Shown: positions 1-10,683, counted from the stretch's first letter. The stretch: 64,000 nt of DNA from Epiperipatus broadwayi (GCA_028023455.1 JAQFVV010000072.1:4174501-4238500); one strand, 5' to 3'. A program made the numbers and translations. Notes: a model not told the origin generated them from the letters alone.

Positions 1-659
1 GACCCACTAAAATGGATTTTAGATGAAAAATGCAACCAAATTTTAATTTTCTAAAATAAATAAATTACAAATCAAGTTTTAAGAGAAACAAATGCTGTTG
101 GAGCATGACTTTCTGTAGTTACATTTTCAATTATTTCTAGTCCTTCGTAGGATTTCAAGTCAAAGAGTTAAAAATGTAACATAGAAGAAGCATTATGTCT
201 AATAAACACAAACATATATTTTCAAGAATAACTGATCTTTGCTAAAGTTGGACAATTTTTCATCAAAACTTAGTAAGAAATAAGTAACATAATCAAATTA
301 ATGAATAAAGTACTAACTCATTCATTAGCTTCAATATTTTACTGTAAATCACTCTGCAGGGAGAAATCTCTCAGCATTCTTCTTCAGAGAACCATGAAGG
401 AGAAAACAATATTCAAATGGTGATGATTTACTTTGTTTTTTACTACTTGTTATTCTCTGGCCAAGAATTGTTTAATACCAATTTAGTGGCCAAGAGCTAA
501 ATATCTAATTAAACTGCCTACATACCAGTTATTTGAAATATCCTAAATTTATTGAAACCTTTAAAAATATCCACATTTGGATTTAAATTCATATCATAAT
601 CATGCAAGGCAAACATGTTTGCTATATTATTAGGTTGGTGTACTATAATAAACAGCCCA
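1..659. other. Intergenic, no feature recognised
   Basis: AT-rich sequence with no reading frame, terminal repeat or RNA gene that I can support. Confidence 0.6.
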
Positions 660-1112
660 ATGCAGATGGTTTCTTCAACAGTCATTCATGGAGAAACAAT
701 GAAGAACGAAGTAGTACTTCCATATAGTCAATTGATGAGTGATGGGTGGAGAGTTTGAGCAGTTGTCCATTGTTGTTTTACTCACTATTAAAGATATCTA
801 GATATCCATTTACTGACCAAAATTGGGTGCTTAGCAGCATTGATTATAAGTCAGTTACCTGAGGGGAAACAATCCTAAGTTTCTTGAAAAGAATTCCACT
901 TAAGCAGGATTCCCTAGGCTTGAGCTATTGCTGTATGGTGAAGGACTGAGTTATAAGAGCTTGGGTGATTTCCCATTATTATTACATCCTCTACTAATGA
1001 CAACTATTTATCCGTTTTCTAACTAGGATATTGGATGAATAGTTGGGTTGGTCATGAGCTAGTGACCTGAAAAAAATCTCTTTAAAAAAATTTCACTTGT
1101 TCTGGATTCAAA
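660..1112 (-). repeat. Dispersed repeat R2, diverged copy
   Basis: Read on the minus strand, 780-1112 resembles 59735-59940. Both run from a GGATT(T/C)AAAYCC-type block through a CAGGTCAC block and a CCCAACTATYCAT block to GGTCAGTAAATG and TAGATAT. The part around 850-930 looks like a second, weaker partial copy of the same order of blocks. The repeat has no coding potential and is not classified. It could be an old SINE, because the paired GGATTTGAATCC motif resembles a tRNA T-arm. Confidence 0.45.
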
Positions 1113-1184
1113 CTTCAGTTCGCATAGGCAAGTGAAATGAAATACCTTTGTAACACACTGCTCTTTTTTTTTAATACTACATTA

Positions 1185-1315
1185 ATATATATATAAAACA
1201 TAGGATTCGAACTCGTCTGCACTGAATGTCGGATGTGCAAGCTCTCCAGCCGTGAGTCTCTTCATTAGCATATTGCATTAATTTATGTAAAACAGCGTAC
1301 ATTCGACACTACAGT
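1185..1315 (-). repeat. tRNA-like repeat end with B-box
   Basis: The minus strand carries GAGTTCGAATCC, a good RNA polymerase III B-box (GGTTCGAATCC type), preceded by GGCTGGAGAGCTTG and followed by a TA-rich tail. The layout resembles the 3' end of repeat R1 (8103-8506, 60165-60545), where a GGCTTGGAGAG block precedes GAGTTCAAATCC. No full cloverleaf folds, so this is a tRNA-derived repeat end rather than a tRNA gene. Confidence 0.4.
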
Positions 1316-3280
1316 AAAAATTGCCAATAATCTCTAAGCTTAAAATTTCAAATTCATATTATTCTAAGTTCATAAAGCAATTTGTTTGACATAAGTAAAT
1401 TATATTTTTTTTAAAAAAAAGAAAAGATTTTTTTTTTCCTTTTCTAATATTAAATTCTAATATGTATGCGCCGAGGGAACCACCTTAATTCATTACTGTT
1501 TGGAATTGTGTGAAAGAGTTCACAATAAAGGGTGTTCTCCGCACTTCAACCTCAATTAAAACTATTTCCTGCTGATCCTAACCCAGACAAACCTACCTAG
1601 TATATTGTTTGTTAGCTGGTGAAAAGTGACGGAAAACAGACTGCTCGTTGGAAGGGCAGGAATTAATTACAAGCCCAAGTTTTCCTAGGACTCCCTTGTT
1701 TTTAACAAAGCATTTTTTTTTGTTTTGTTTTCAGTCTCTCCTTTTTCTTTTTTTTATTTCTTTCTAACAAAATCAAGAACCATCCTGCATATAAAAGCAG
1801 ATTCAGTTAAACACAAATATCTCTTCAATTAATCAAAAATATGATCAACTCATGAGAAATGCAAATGATAAAGATAACAGCTGATAATATTGTTTAAAAA
1901 ATAATAACTGCTTGTATTGCGAGTGCATTTTGAACATAGAAAGCGCGTGCCCATATCAACACACATGCATGCAAACTTATATTAAATAAAAAGCTAAATA
2001 TACGTGAATATTAATTAATAATAATTACAATCTTAATTCAAAACGATAGTTCAAAAATAATTTATACAAAAAGACACACATCTTACTTTAAAACTATATT
2101 TTATTTTATTTTGCATTACTGTTTAATTAATAAATCCATTTTTTCCAGTCATTTCGACCAGCTTATATGTGGTCTTTATCAAAATATTACATTTTATGAA
2201 AGATAGTCGATATATTAATAAAGAAAAAGCGAATGTATTAATAATTCAATAATATAAAAAATAAATTTAAAATAAGTGAGTGTGCGTGTGGATTTTACAT
2301 ATATATTTAAATTTTGGGGGTATAATTACTATTAATAAATGTTACCCTACAGATGTGGAGTATATATTTTGTAACTTAATAAATATTTTATATATGTGCA
2401 TGTGTATTTATTTATATGTGAGTGCATTGAGAATGTGCCCGCTATTCAAGCCGTTATTGTTATTATTTTAAAACATTATAAGTACCAATTATCATCTTCA
2501 CCATATGCTTTTTCTTACTTGTTGATCATATTTTTGAGTTATGAAGAGATATTTTGTGCTTTATATGCAGAATATTTGGTTCTTGATTTTGTTAGAATAA
2601 AGATCAAAAACAATTTATAACAAAAATAAAGTAAAAAATTCGCGAAATAAAACAGACAATTTCCGTAATGAAAAGCGATTTGTTTATGGGATATTTAGAG
2701 AGAGAAAATCTGGGATCTTGGTTATTTTAGGTAAAGTACAATTGCATAGAATTGATAATCATAAGCAAAGGTGTGCAACTAGTTCTAATATTATGACGTG
2801 ATGTGATGTACTGTGGCTTCTTAAACGAAGTCAAGAATATCTCAGCAATTATGCCCAGATAAACCTGTTAGCCACTTTATTTTCCAGTGCCTTAGTAATC
2901 AATGGATGCAAGAAGGTTTGTTAATAAATGTTTTGGTGGTTTTATAGTTCTAATACCCCCCCCCCTTCAAAATTGGATACAACATGAGTATCTTTTTTGA
3001 ATTTTTCCAGTAATGTAAACATGATTGTGCTATGAAGAATTTCAATTACGATAATCATGCTAGTGAAATGGCTCATGCTTAAACATCAACATAATTTTAA
3101 TTTAATTAGAAAACACATATTTGAATCAAGCTATATAGTATATACACACAGGTGTCCAAAAACATATGCCCGAAATTTTCTTGAAAAAATCTTTTGTGTA
3201 TATTATCATTTTCATTGATATTTTAATGTAAATAGATATAAGTAAACATTAAAAGCATAAAGCTAAACTAATCAATAATT
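1316..3280. other. Intergenic, no gene; one C10 run
   Basis: AT-rich sequence. The short frames near 2280-2620 lack any recognisable motif. A run of ten C at 2956-2965 stands out against the base composition. Nothing else is supported. Confidence 0.6.
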
Positions 3281-3457
3281 AATCAAAATTACCCCAAAAT
3301 CACAAGAACTTTTAAATAAATAAATTGCTTCAGAATCATAAATTTTTAATAATAGAAATTCTTTAATTCTTCTTTTTATTTCATTTACCTCAAAGAAGGC
3401 GACCTTAGCTTCATCAAAATTAATAATGTGGTCTGTATCTTTTTCATGGATAAACAA
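3272..3457 (-). pseudogene. PLE-like GIY-YIG C-terminal remnant
   Basis: A 61-codon open frame on the minus strand. Residues 3-8 (IHEKDT) and 10-20 (HIINFDEAKV region) match the H-x(n)-(I/V)xFDxAKV segment that follows the catalytic core in Penelope nucleases. The KRRIKEF block and LLLKIYDSEA follow. No GIY or YIG motif remains and the copy is 5'-truncated. The first Met is incidental. It is the left arm of an inverted pair whose right arm (3488-3640) keeps the same peptide with a stop and a frame change, so it is not a functional gene. Confidence 0.45.
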
Positions 3458-3645
3458 AGCAGAACTAAGATATTTATTTCTAACACTATTAATTTTGATG
3501 AAGATAAGGTTGTATTGTCTTCTTCCAGAGAAATAATATAAAAAGAATTAAAGAATCTTTATTATTAAAAATTTATGATTCTGCGGCAATTAACTTATTT
3601 AAAAGTTCTTTTAATATTAAGGGTGTATGGAAAGTAAATGAAATT
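3272..3645. mobile_element. Head-to-head inverted pair of PLE-2 3' ends
   Basis: Two related arms face away from each other, minus-sense at about 3272-3457 and plus-sense at about 3485-3645. Both encode a peptide like the C-terminus of a Penelope-type GIY-YIG region. The left arm reads INFDEAKV, then an EIKRRIKE block, LLLKIYDSEA and LFKSS. The right arm reads INFDEDKV, KRIKESLLLKIYDSAA and NLFKSS, with a frame change. The (K/R)R(I/L)(I/K)E-LL-x(n)-LN/LF order is usual for PLE nuclease ends. The arms meet at their 5'-truncated sides near 3460-3480. Assignment is from motif memory only, and a decayed coding repeat of another kind is possible. Confidence 0.5.
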
Positions 3646-4375
3646 GTGGGTAATGTTTAATTTAAATAAGTTGTTATTTTGTAGTTTTTTACACTTGAGA
3701 AGTCTGCTTGTAGCAGTAAAACCATTTCAGTGTTTTTCTTGGCAACTCTGGTGGACTTGTGAATTTGGGGTAATTTTGATATATATGTGAATACCTTTCA
3801 GGAAAATGAACTTTATAACCTTGAAAAATCTGAATGTATAATGTTAACAATGTAAACATCAAATTTTTATTTCTAAAATTTACATTTTGGCTATGACCTC
3901 CATTTACTGCATGCCTTACTTATCTATAATCTCCATCAGGTAGATTTCTAATGTGACTTTTTTCCATTTTACATATGGAATACAAATTTTGACACACCTG
4001 ACTGCATCAATATAAATTAACAACAGTATTTTAGTAGGAATTCTTCTACAAATATTTCCATATTAATTTAATCTAGTTTATAATAGAATAGATAGGGAAG
4101 GTCCACTATGCAGAAAAGATTATAAAATTATAGCTCCTTTATAGATTCACAACTTAGCATTGCTTCAAACTAGGCCAGTCATATTCATAGTATTGAAGAG
4201 AGAACTTATAGATTAATTACCTATCTTAGAGCTAAGAATATGACCGGCCTCCATTGTAAGCAGTGGTAAGCTGTAAATTTGTAAAGAATTATAATTTTAC
4301 AATCTACTGAATTACAAATGAATAAGTAAAGAAATAAAAGATAGTTAATGCAATTTACTTAAATAATTAAATTAC
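3646..4375. other. Intergenic, no feature recognised
   Basis: AT-rich, without frames or repeats that I can support. Confidence 0.55.
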
Positions 4376-4529
4376 TATGCTGCGCTCTAAACGCACATCA
4401 GTGAAACTATTTTTCTTCCAAAAAACTTTCAAGCTTAGCGCTTTCGGGACTTACATGTTCCCATATTCATACCTTATGCTACTAATGATTTTGTTTTAGC
4501 ATTAATGTATGTAAATGTATGCAAATTAT

Positions 4530-4652
4530 TTAACCACCCCATTTCTTAGAAATCGAGAAGCAGGTGTCTCTTCTGTTGATGGCCTTAGGATCATTCACAA
4601 TGAAGTATGCCTCTTTTACTTTGCGCTTGGTGTCATTTCGCTCAGAGCACAC
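4530..4652 (-). pseudogene. PLE-1 GIY-YIG nuclease C-terminus, left arm
   Basis: Forty codons and a TAA stop on the minus strand, reading VCSERNDTKRKVKEAYFIVN and ending in CFSISKKWGG. It aligns without gaps to the PLE copy at 10387-10683 (residues 58-98 there) and to the right arm at 4725-4880. An upstream in-frame stop near 4665 shows 5' truncation or decay. In the family this segment follows the conserved His and Glu of the GIY-YIG fold and carries the KEAxxIxN block; the Asn is kept here. Confidence 0.75.
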
Positions 4653-4724
4653 AAACTCAGTTGTAGTGAGTTAGAATGTGTGATAGGACACTTTTTGATT
4701 CTCCAAGAATATTGAACTATGTCC

Positions 4725-4880
4725 AATCACACAATTGAACCCACAATAGCTGACATCATGTGCTCTGAGCAAAACGATGCCAAACACACAGTAAAAGAAG
4801 CATGTTTCATTGCGAATGAACCTAAGGCCATCAACAAAAAAGATGCCCGCTTCTCGATTTCTATGAAATGGACTGGTTAA
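4725..4880 (+). pseudogene. PLE-1 GIY-YIG nuclease C-terminus, right arm
   Basis: Fifty-one codons and a TAA stop on the plus strand, with the order IEPTIADIMCSEQNDAKH, TVKEACFIANEPKAIN and FSISMKWTG. The alignment with the open frame at 10387-10683 is clear over its whole length, including the VKEAxxIANxxxAIN core. The frame begins at the palindrome centre, so only the nuclease tail is present. No start codon belongs to it. It is a dead 5'-truncated copy. Confidence 0.75.
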
Positions 4881-5043
4881 ATAATTTGCATACATTTACA
4901 TACATTAATGCTAACACAAAATCATTAGTAGCATAAGCTATGAATATGGAAATATGTAAGTCCCGAAAGCGCTAAACTTGAAAGTTTTTTGGAAAAAAAA
5001 AATAGCTTCATTGATGTGCATTTAGAGTGCAGCATAGTAATTA

Positions 5044-5725
5044 CGAAAGATTAGTGAAGCAAATTAATTATTAAATAATTAAATTAATTACATAAAAATT
5101 TAGATTCTTACAAAAAATTTGATTTTATTCTTAAATCAATTTAAAATATATAATTGACTCAATGTTTTAATTATATGAATGTGGTAGCCAGTCTCAACAA
5201 ACATATTTTTAATTTATGCTATTATACTTGAGAATGATGATATTTAAATAGTTTGGTCAATACTAATTCATATACACTCAATTAAATAAGAGATTACTTA
5301 TAAAAACTTCTACAAAAGTTCAAATATTAATATTATCAACATTTTCAAACAACAGGACAAAACAACTAATTTATAATATGAGTATTAGAATTTATTAGAA
5401 TTTTTAATACGAAAATGTGTAAAAACAATAATAATTTTTACATGAAATAAGTATCAATGGTATAGTTATTACAATAAAATTAAAGAAAAAATATATATGG
5501 AAATCGATAACTCAGAAGAAACAAAACAGTCCAACCACTGCAACATGGATATATTATTTGGTAGAAAGACTCAAAAAATACATAATAATTATATCTTTGC
5601 ATTTGAAATAAAATTTTAAACTTCCAAAATTTATCACCAACAAATAAAAAAGAAATGTAAATAAAAAATAATTGTTAGTATTTTTAATGATCTTAAAATG
5701 GCAGAAATTTTAATTACATTTTGCA
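5044..5725. other. Intergenic, no feature recognised
   Basis: AT-rich; nothing supported. Confidence 0.55.
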
Positions 5726-6152
5726 TTAAGTTACCAGTTCTTACTTACAGATCTGAGACTTGGATGATTAGCAGAACAGCAACACAGACCACTCAACAAT
5801 ATATGGACAGATGTATGTTAGGAGTAACAAGAGACTGAAAACCAAATACATGGATGACAGAACTAACTGGTATTACTGACATTATATAAAAATTAAGTGA
5901 CCGAAGTGGAATTGGGTTGGACATATTGCTAGAAGAGATAATAGATGGACAGTTGAAATCTTAAACTGGATTCCAAAAGGTTGTAAAAGACCTAGAAAGA
6001 GACCTCATATGAGATGGATGTATGAAATAAAAAAATATGCTGGGGTAATATGAAAAAAGAGATGATATCGGAGAAAATGGATTGAACTTGGGAGCGTTCA
6101 TCCTGCAGTGGATCGATAATGATCAAAAATGAAGATGACGGTGACTGATAAT
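5726..6152 (+). mobile_element. RTE-clade LINE, 5'-truncated 3' end (copy A)
   Basis: Starts at a LPVLTY-SETW block, followed by a CMLGVTRD block and the terminal ILNWIPKGCKRPRKRP-like segment, then GGATCGATAATG and a degraded GATGAC tail. These blocks align with the other RTE copies at 21342 and 31620. In RTE elements this region is the thumb and C-terminal part of the RT protein, and the 3' tail is a short microsatellite rather than poly(A). Stops and frame changes make it a fossil. Confidence 0.75.
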
Positions 6153-7640
6153 TCACTGCCTTAAAAATAATTTTATATTATTTTATTTATCATATCCTAT
6201 AAGTCTAGTAAATCTTTATGCATGTACTTTGTTAAATAATGCCCTCTTTTTTTAAAAAAAAAAAAAGTATTGGTGTGTTTGAATAAAAGATATTCAGATA
6301 TCATTTTTTAATATATTTGTCAAAGAAAATGTATTTTTTTAATTCTGTTTCTATGGAATATAACTTTCAAAATTAAATAGCATATACATGTTAATGCATT
6401 TTTTTAAAATAAAATACAAATTTAGAATACAGTAGTTGTTTTTTTTTGATAATGTAATGAGTGCAAACTTTAAAAATAGACAAAATTAAATAATGGTGTA
6501 ATTTTAAGAAATAATAAATTATAATAATTAGAAATACAGTTATTTGTTTTTGTGAAACCATTTAAAAATGCAGTTTCTTCAAGTATGCTGACAATAAAAA
6601 GTCCACATTCAAATAAAATTAAAAAATTGCCCACATCAATTACATTTTATAAGTGGCTCCAGCTAATGATGAAAAATATAATCAAAATTTAGGAGGTTTC
6701 TAAAATGAATATATAAATGAGAAATCAAATGAATGTTATCGGAGACCAACACTGTCACAACATAACTTTCAATAAATCTAATTTTAATAATTTTTTATCC
6801 TGCATGAGATCCCAAACATTAAGAATAAAACTTTCAGTATAAAAATCGGAAAAAAAAAAATGTGCATAAAAAGACTGCAAGTATATATCATAACATGAAT
6901 AAAATTTTTGGAATCGAAATAATCTCAGTTATATTTCATAGATAGTGTAAAATCTAAAACTGTGCTGTTTACTTCCTAAGAAAAAAAGATCTACCCTCTA
7001 TAAATATTGTCAAAAAATATTATACTTGATACATGTAATAAAAAAGCTCATAAATTAATATATGCCATTACACTTTTTTAATTGATTATTTTGCAACAAT
7101 CTTTATTTTTATACTAATTTTGTTATAATAATCAACAATATTCATTTATACCAAAAGTTGAGTGTCTATGGAAAATATAATTAGTTCTTTCTTTGTGCCT
7201 CATAAGATGCCTTGTGATACTATTCCACTGGTTGTATTGCCCAAGATACTTTGGTAATAAAAAGTTAACAGTACAGCTAATTCATGATCACAGATTTATT
7301 CATATAAACCATACTATAATTAGTTATAGTTTTGATTTGTAGATGGAGCCTCTTGTATTTCAAAGCAGTAATTACAATGCATGCCATTAATGCTAAGGTG
7401 CAAAAAAAGCTAAAAAGATAAATACTTTTTGTTTGGATTTTTTAATTTAAAATGTTTTAAATACATAATATTTAATAAATAAATAAAAGTTTTGTTTAAA
7501 TTTTAATTGTTTTTTTTTTTAAAAAAATCAATGCAATTATAGCATTATTTATTCAGATTTTATTTCAATGGTAAAGTGCTTTTACTTATTTATTTTAACA
7601 TTTTAAAAGATTTATTATTTTTAGAATTACTTTCTATTAT
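6153..7640. other. Intergenic; weak repeat near 7330
   Basis: No gene. The stretch around 7325-7365 (AGATGGAGCCTCTTGTATTT) recurs with few changes at about 53879-53900, where similarity seems to continue weakly on both sides. This suggests an old dispersed repeat that I cannot classify. Confidence 0.45.
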
Positions 7641-8990
7641 TTATAAAGGTGTACAAATTATTCTCAAATTTATATTATATTTAAATTTACTTTTATTATT
7701 TCTAACCCCCCTGCAATGATTATACAAACCAATCTGTGAACCATAAGTATGTTCATATGTAGAACCTAGTGGTGTATTTTTCCATATACTTGATATTTTA
7801 CAAAGTTGTTTTAAATTTCTCTGGCAGAAAATTCTAAAATACTTCAACACCCTATCTAATTGTTGATCTCCAATATATTATCTTCTCTGCCATATCTTCC
7901 CCAAGGAAACAACTGGACATTGCCCTTCTTTAGAATGTCTTACGAGATAATCCATATAAAGTAGACAGAGTGTACATCTTCAAAATCCACAATCAAGCTC
8001 ACTATAAAACACCCTTTAAAGTCTTGCATTGTTCATTGTTTTTTCCTCCAAAGGTATGACTTTACAATAATGGACTTTAAATTAATACACTGTACAGGCT
8101 TACACTACACATACAGATATATATGTAACATATAAGGGATTTGAACTCAGACTTTCACACAATCCTCAACTCTCCAAGCCATCTCATATTGCTGACCCAC
8201 CTGATCACACACATGTTGAAAAGATAAATAATCACCAATATATGTATTTCATGTTAAACCAGCACTCGTCAGTTGGTCCAGATTACCATCTCCACACATA
8301 TATACAATCAGTGCTCAGCTTTATATTAAGGTAGCCAATATTTATACTTTAATGGACAGACTTCAAACTACTACAACTCACAACTCTTCAGCCTTCCATT
8401 TCATTGAAAATCTGATGATGGAATGTTCAAAGCCCTTGTTAATGCCAAGATTGTCATTCTACCCATGTTGACGTTAGTCATTCTGACCCCTCATGATAAT
8501 GACTTTATAACATCACATCCAGCAAGCTGAGTAATATATTGATTCACTTTATGATAGTGTCATTGTATTTTTAAAATTTTATGAAGCATCCTTTAAAGTT
8601 TCTGATGCCTTTACATTGTGTCAATAAGATTTTAAGCCTAATTTCCATACAATAAATTTGGTCAAATAACAGCTCTATAAGCAGCTAACTTAGTCGGAAT
8701 AGCTTTTTTACCTATGATAGAAATACTTAACTTTTAACTTATTAAAAGCAGTAATCTTTATTATACCTCAACAAATAAATCCACCTTTCTACTTATAAAA
8801 CTATCAAGGTAATTAAATGGATTACATTCTCAAGCAAGCTAAAAGTTGCTGAGAAATTTTCTTCCATCATTGACTGATAAAGAACTTGAATTTTTTGAAT
8901 ATTAATTAATAAACCAATCTTTATATTTTGCCTAAATGTATATATAAAAATTGCTGCAATTTTTTCCCCACTGTAAACACACACCAATAA
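7641..8990 (-). mobile_element. Non-LTR retrotransposon (LINE-B), RT C-terminal half, interrupted
   Basis: Read on the minus strand from 8990, a decayed frame gives a GLLINIQKIQVLYQ block (the GLxIxxxKTxVL motif after the RT active site), FNYLDSFIS (FxYLGSxxS), TKLAAYRAVI and NLLYGN, then RMLHKILKIQ. After the inserted repeat at 8103-8506, the tail continues with ARL-RVFYSELDCGF, matching the RLPKRVLYDELEQGF block of the copy at 48258-48750. This order is typical of the endonuclease-reverse transcriptase LINEs common in molluscs and other invertebrates. Numerous stops are present. A 5' part is lost, and a plus-strand LINE begins just beyond 8990. Confidence 0.65.
8103..8506 (-). repeat. Dispersed repeat R1, longest copy, nested in LINE-B
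   Basis: About 400 bp, minus sense. It begins GGGGTCAGAATGAC, runs through CCATCATCAGATTTTCAAT, TGTCCATTAAAG and GAGTGCTGGTTTAACATGAAA, and ends in a block with the polymerase III B-box GAGTTCAAATCCC. Other copies are 60165-60545 (+), 35880-36258 (+) and a shorter one at 19221-19375 (-). It splits the LINE-B coding remnant and lies in the same orientation. The 5'-truncated copies keep the B-box end, which suggests that this is the 3' end and that the repeat moved by retrotransposition. Confidence 0.7.
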
Positions 8991-8999
8991 ATTACTTTA

Positions 9000-10059
9000 T
9001 TGACTCTCTCTGGGAACACCATCCCCTCTCCTTTTACTGCCATGCCTCAAAAATTTCTGGGCTTCACAATCTACAACTCACCCCTTGCAATGAAGAGAAC
9101 CATATATGACTCCCTTCTCCTCTCGATCCAAAAAACCATTGATTCATTATCCAAAGTTTATTTGTCACTATATGCAAAAACTTCACTGCTCAACATCCTA
9201 CTGTTCCCAAGGATCTCTTATTACATGCCGATTATTAATTTTTCCCAAAAATTCATTAGAAAGATAAATTCACTATGTGCAAGACTTATGAGGAAGAGCA
9301 AGACTGTGATCATCAACCTGAGGGGTCTCCATGGGCACACAAAACTCAATGGGCTATCACTGCATTCTATTTTAATCTTTTGTTTCCAGCTTACACATAA
9401 CACCATCCTTAACCTAGCTCATGGTTTTCTGGAAACATCATGCTCTACATCTGTTTCTCCTACAGACACCCCTCCTCCTCTCATGAAGAGATGGTTGTCA
9501 TCTTTATTGTTAAATATTATAAAATTTATCCCTCTACCTATTCAGGTTAACTCACAGAAAATTATGTACTGGGATGCACCATCTAACTAATGAAGAAATC
9601 CCCTCAATCCCATCACTGCTAACCCTTCCCAATCATTCAATCATTAAAAAGTTTAAATGGTGGCATCTCGAACCGAAATTTTTTGATTTTTTGATTAAAT
9701 TAAACCTGAGTGCTCTGGCCACATGCCATTTTCTGGTCGATTGTAATGATTCTCATCCTTGGACCCAGTCGGGCCCTTTATGTAAATGGGATGATGACCC
9801 AATAATACATATTCTGAGCCATTGTACATCACTCCAATGGGACAGAGACTTTATTGCATCCATATACAAACCTAGAGTGCCTCTCCTCACTGGACTGATT
9901 TTTAGCATATCCAATGGGATCTTTCTATCCATAAGAATCATAACTTTTCTGGTGTTTGCCTATTTGTCAACTAGGTGTGCACTCGTTTATGGCCATATCT
10001 TGGTTGACCGTAAGAAATTACTTCTGGCAAAACTTCAGGCCATCAGAAACAGATGAAAA
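9000..10059 (+). pseudogene. LINE-C reverse transcriptase thumb and C-terminal region
   Basis: Two overlapping frames, 9000-9590 and 9574-10056, form one decayed protein with a frame change near 9580. The first holds FLGFTIYNS (the YLGxxL motif after the RT palm), a SLYAKTSLLNILLFPRISYY thumb helix region and a LNGLSLHS block. The second holds the WWHLEP and LSALATCHFL blocks and a C-terminal knuckle-like CKWDDDPIIHILSHC. The stop is at 10057. In LINEs this region positions RNA and DNA during target-primed reverse transcription. The lineage (Tx1/L1-like or CR1-like) is unclear, and the palm itself is missing. Confidence 0.65.
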
Positions 10060-10194
10060 ATTAACTCCAACATACATCTACAATGCTACATGGAGCCTTG
10101 TAGCGATGGACAATTTGTGATTGAACAGTTGATTTTTTTTATGCACAGACCATTGGTAATGGGTTATGTAACCTTTATTGTAGTGTGTCTGACT
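10060..10194. other. Short unassigned interval
   Basis: Possible 3' untranslated part of LINE-C; no motif supports it. Confidence 0.3.
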
Positions 10195-10293
10195 CCACTA
10201 GTAAAAATTGTAATTATAAATATGCGACTTTTTTCGCATGCATTAGTGAAGCTATAATTATACTATGTGTAATAGGTCTGCTTAGCACTTTTC

Positions 10294-10314
10294 GAGATTT
10301 AATGCTCGAATCTC
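10294..10314 (-). ncRNA. Conserved hairpin in PLE-1 3' region
   Basis: In element sense, GAGATT pairs with AATCTC around a nine-base loop, preceded by GCTATGAGTAT and followed directly by GAAAAGTGCTAAG. Other PLE-1 copies keep both flanks but change the stem in a paired way: GGGAC/GTCCC at 50395-50412 and GGAGT/ACTCT at 17032-17047. Paired changes argue for an RNA structure. Whether it is a degenerate hammerhead ribozyme, a class known in PLEs, is not shown. Confidence 0.55.
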
Positions 10315-10386
10315 ATACTCATAGCTTTGTGAAGGAAGACTGTTGTGATTTATTGTACACATATGCAAATGAGTTTGAATTTTTAA

Positions 10387-10683
10387 TTAGTTAGTCCATT
10401 GTTTGGAGAGAGCAAAGCATGCCTCTCTTCCATTAATGGCACTGAGATCATTCGCTATGTAAAAAGCTTCTTTAACTTTTCTTTTGGCATCACTTTTCTC
10501 TGTCCAAATTATTTGGGCAGAACTGGGTTCGAATACATGGCCTGTAGCTGCTTGGTGGTCCCAGAATACTGATGTTCCTTCATTTTTATTTTTAACCCTG
10601 TTGCATGCATACCTGTGTTGGTAAATTCTTGTATTAAGGTTAGCCCGAGTCTCACCGTAGTAAGATGCCTGGAAACCTAATCG
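10387..10683 (-). pseudogene. GIY-YIG endonuclease domain of a Penelope-like element
   Basis: Ninety-eight uninterrupted codons and a TAA stop, with no ATG at the beginning because the copy is 5'-truncated. Residues 7-12 read SYYGET, the second half of the GIY-YIG signature. Arg-13 and Arg-19 in ETRANLNTRI fit the conserved Arg helix, with His-23 following. The segment GHVFEPSSAQIIW (49-61) and the block KRKVKEAFYIAN (68-79) follow, with AIN at 82-84, as in PLE nucleases. In these elements the domain nicks target DNA for primed reverse transcription by the upstream telomerase-like RT. The open frame may mean recent insertion or chance, given its length. It is not an independent gene. Confidence 0.8.

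Larger units (their letters stand above)
4376..5043. mobile_element. Foldback of two PLE-1 3' ends, head to head
   Basis: A roughly 670-bp imperfect palindrome centred near 4706. Outer ends are TTACTATGCTGCGCTCTAAA on the left and its inverted counterpart GAGTGCAGCATAGTAA on the right. Each arm holds, from centre outward, the last 40-50 codons of a Penelope-type nuclease, a TAA stop, and about 150 bp of 3' untranslated sequence with a small hairpin followed by GAAAGCGCTAA. The arms differ by many substitutions, so this is not an assembly mirror. PLEs are known for 5' truncation and for insertion with partial inverted copies, which explains the layout without a terminal-inverted-repeat transposon. 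Confidence 0.8.

Noticed and set aside
4515-4895. The ATG-initiated 66 and 74 codon frames beginning MYANYLT
   Set aside because: They are antisense to the PLE nuclease tails, which align across three copies on the opposite strand. Their similarity to each other is the palindrome.
9221-9406. Minus-strand 61-codon frame
   Set aside because: Shadow of the LINE-C coding strand.
10294-10314. Certain assignment of the PLE-1 hairpin as a hammerhead ribozyme
   Set aside because: The CTGANGA block is not intact before the stem in any copy (CTATGARTAT instead), so only a structured RNA is claimed.
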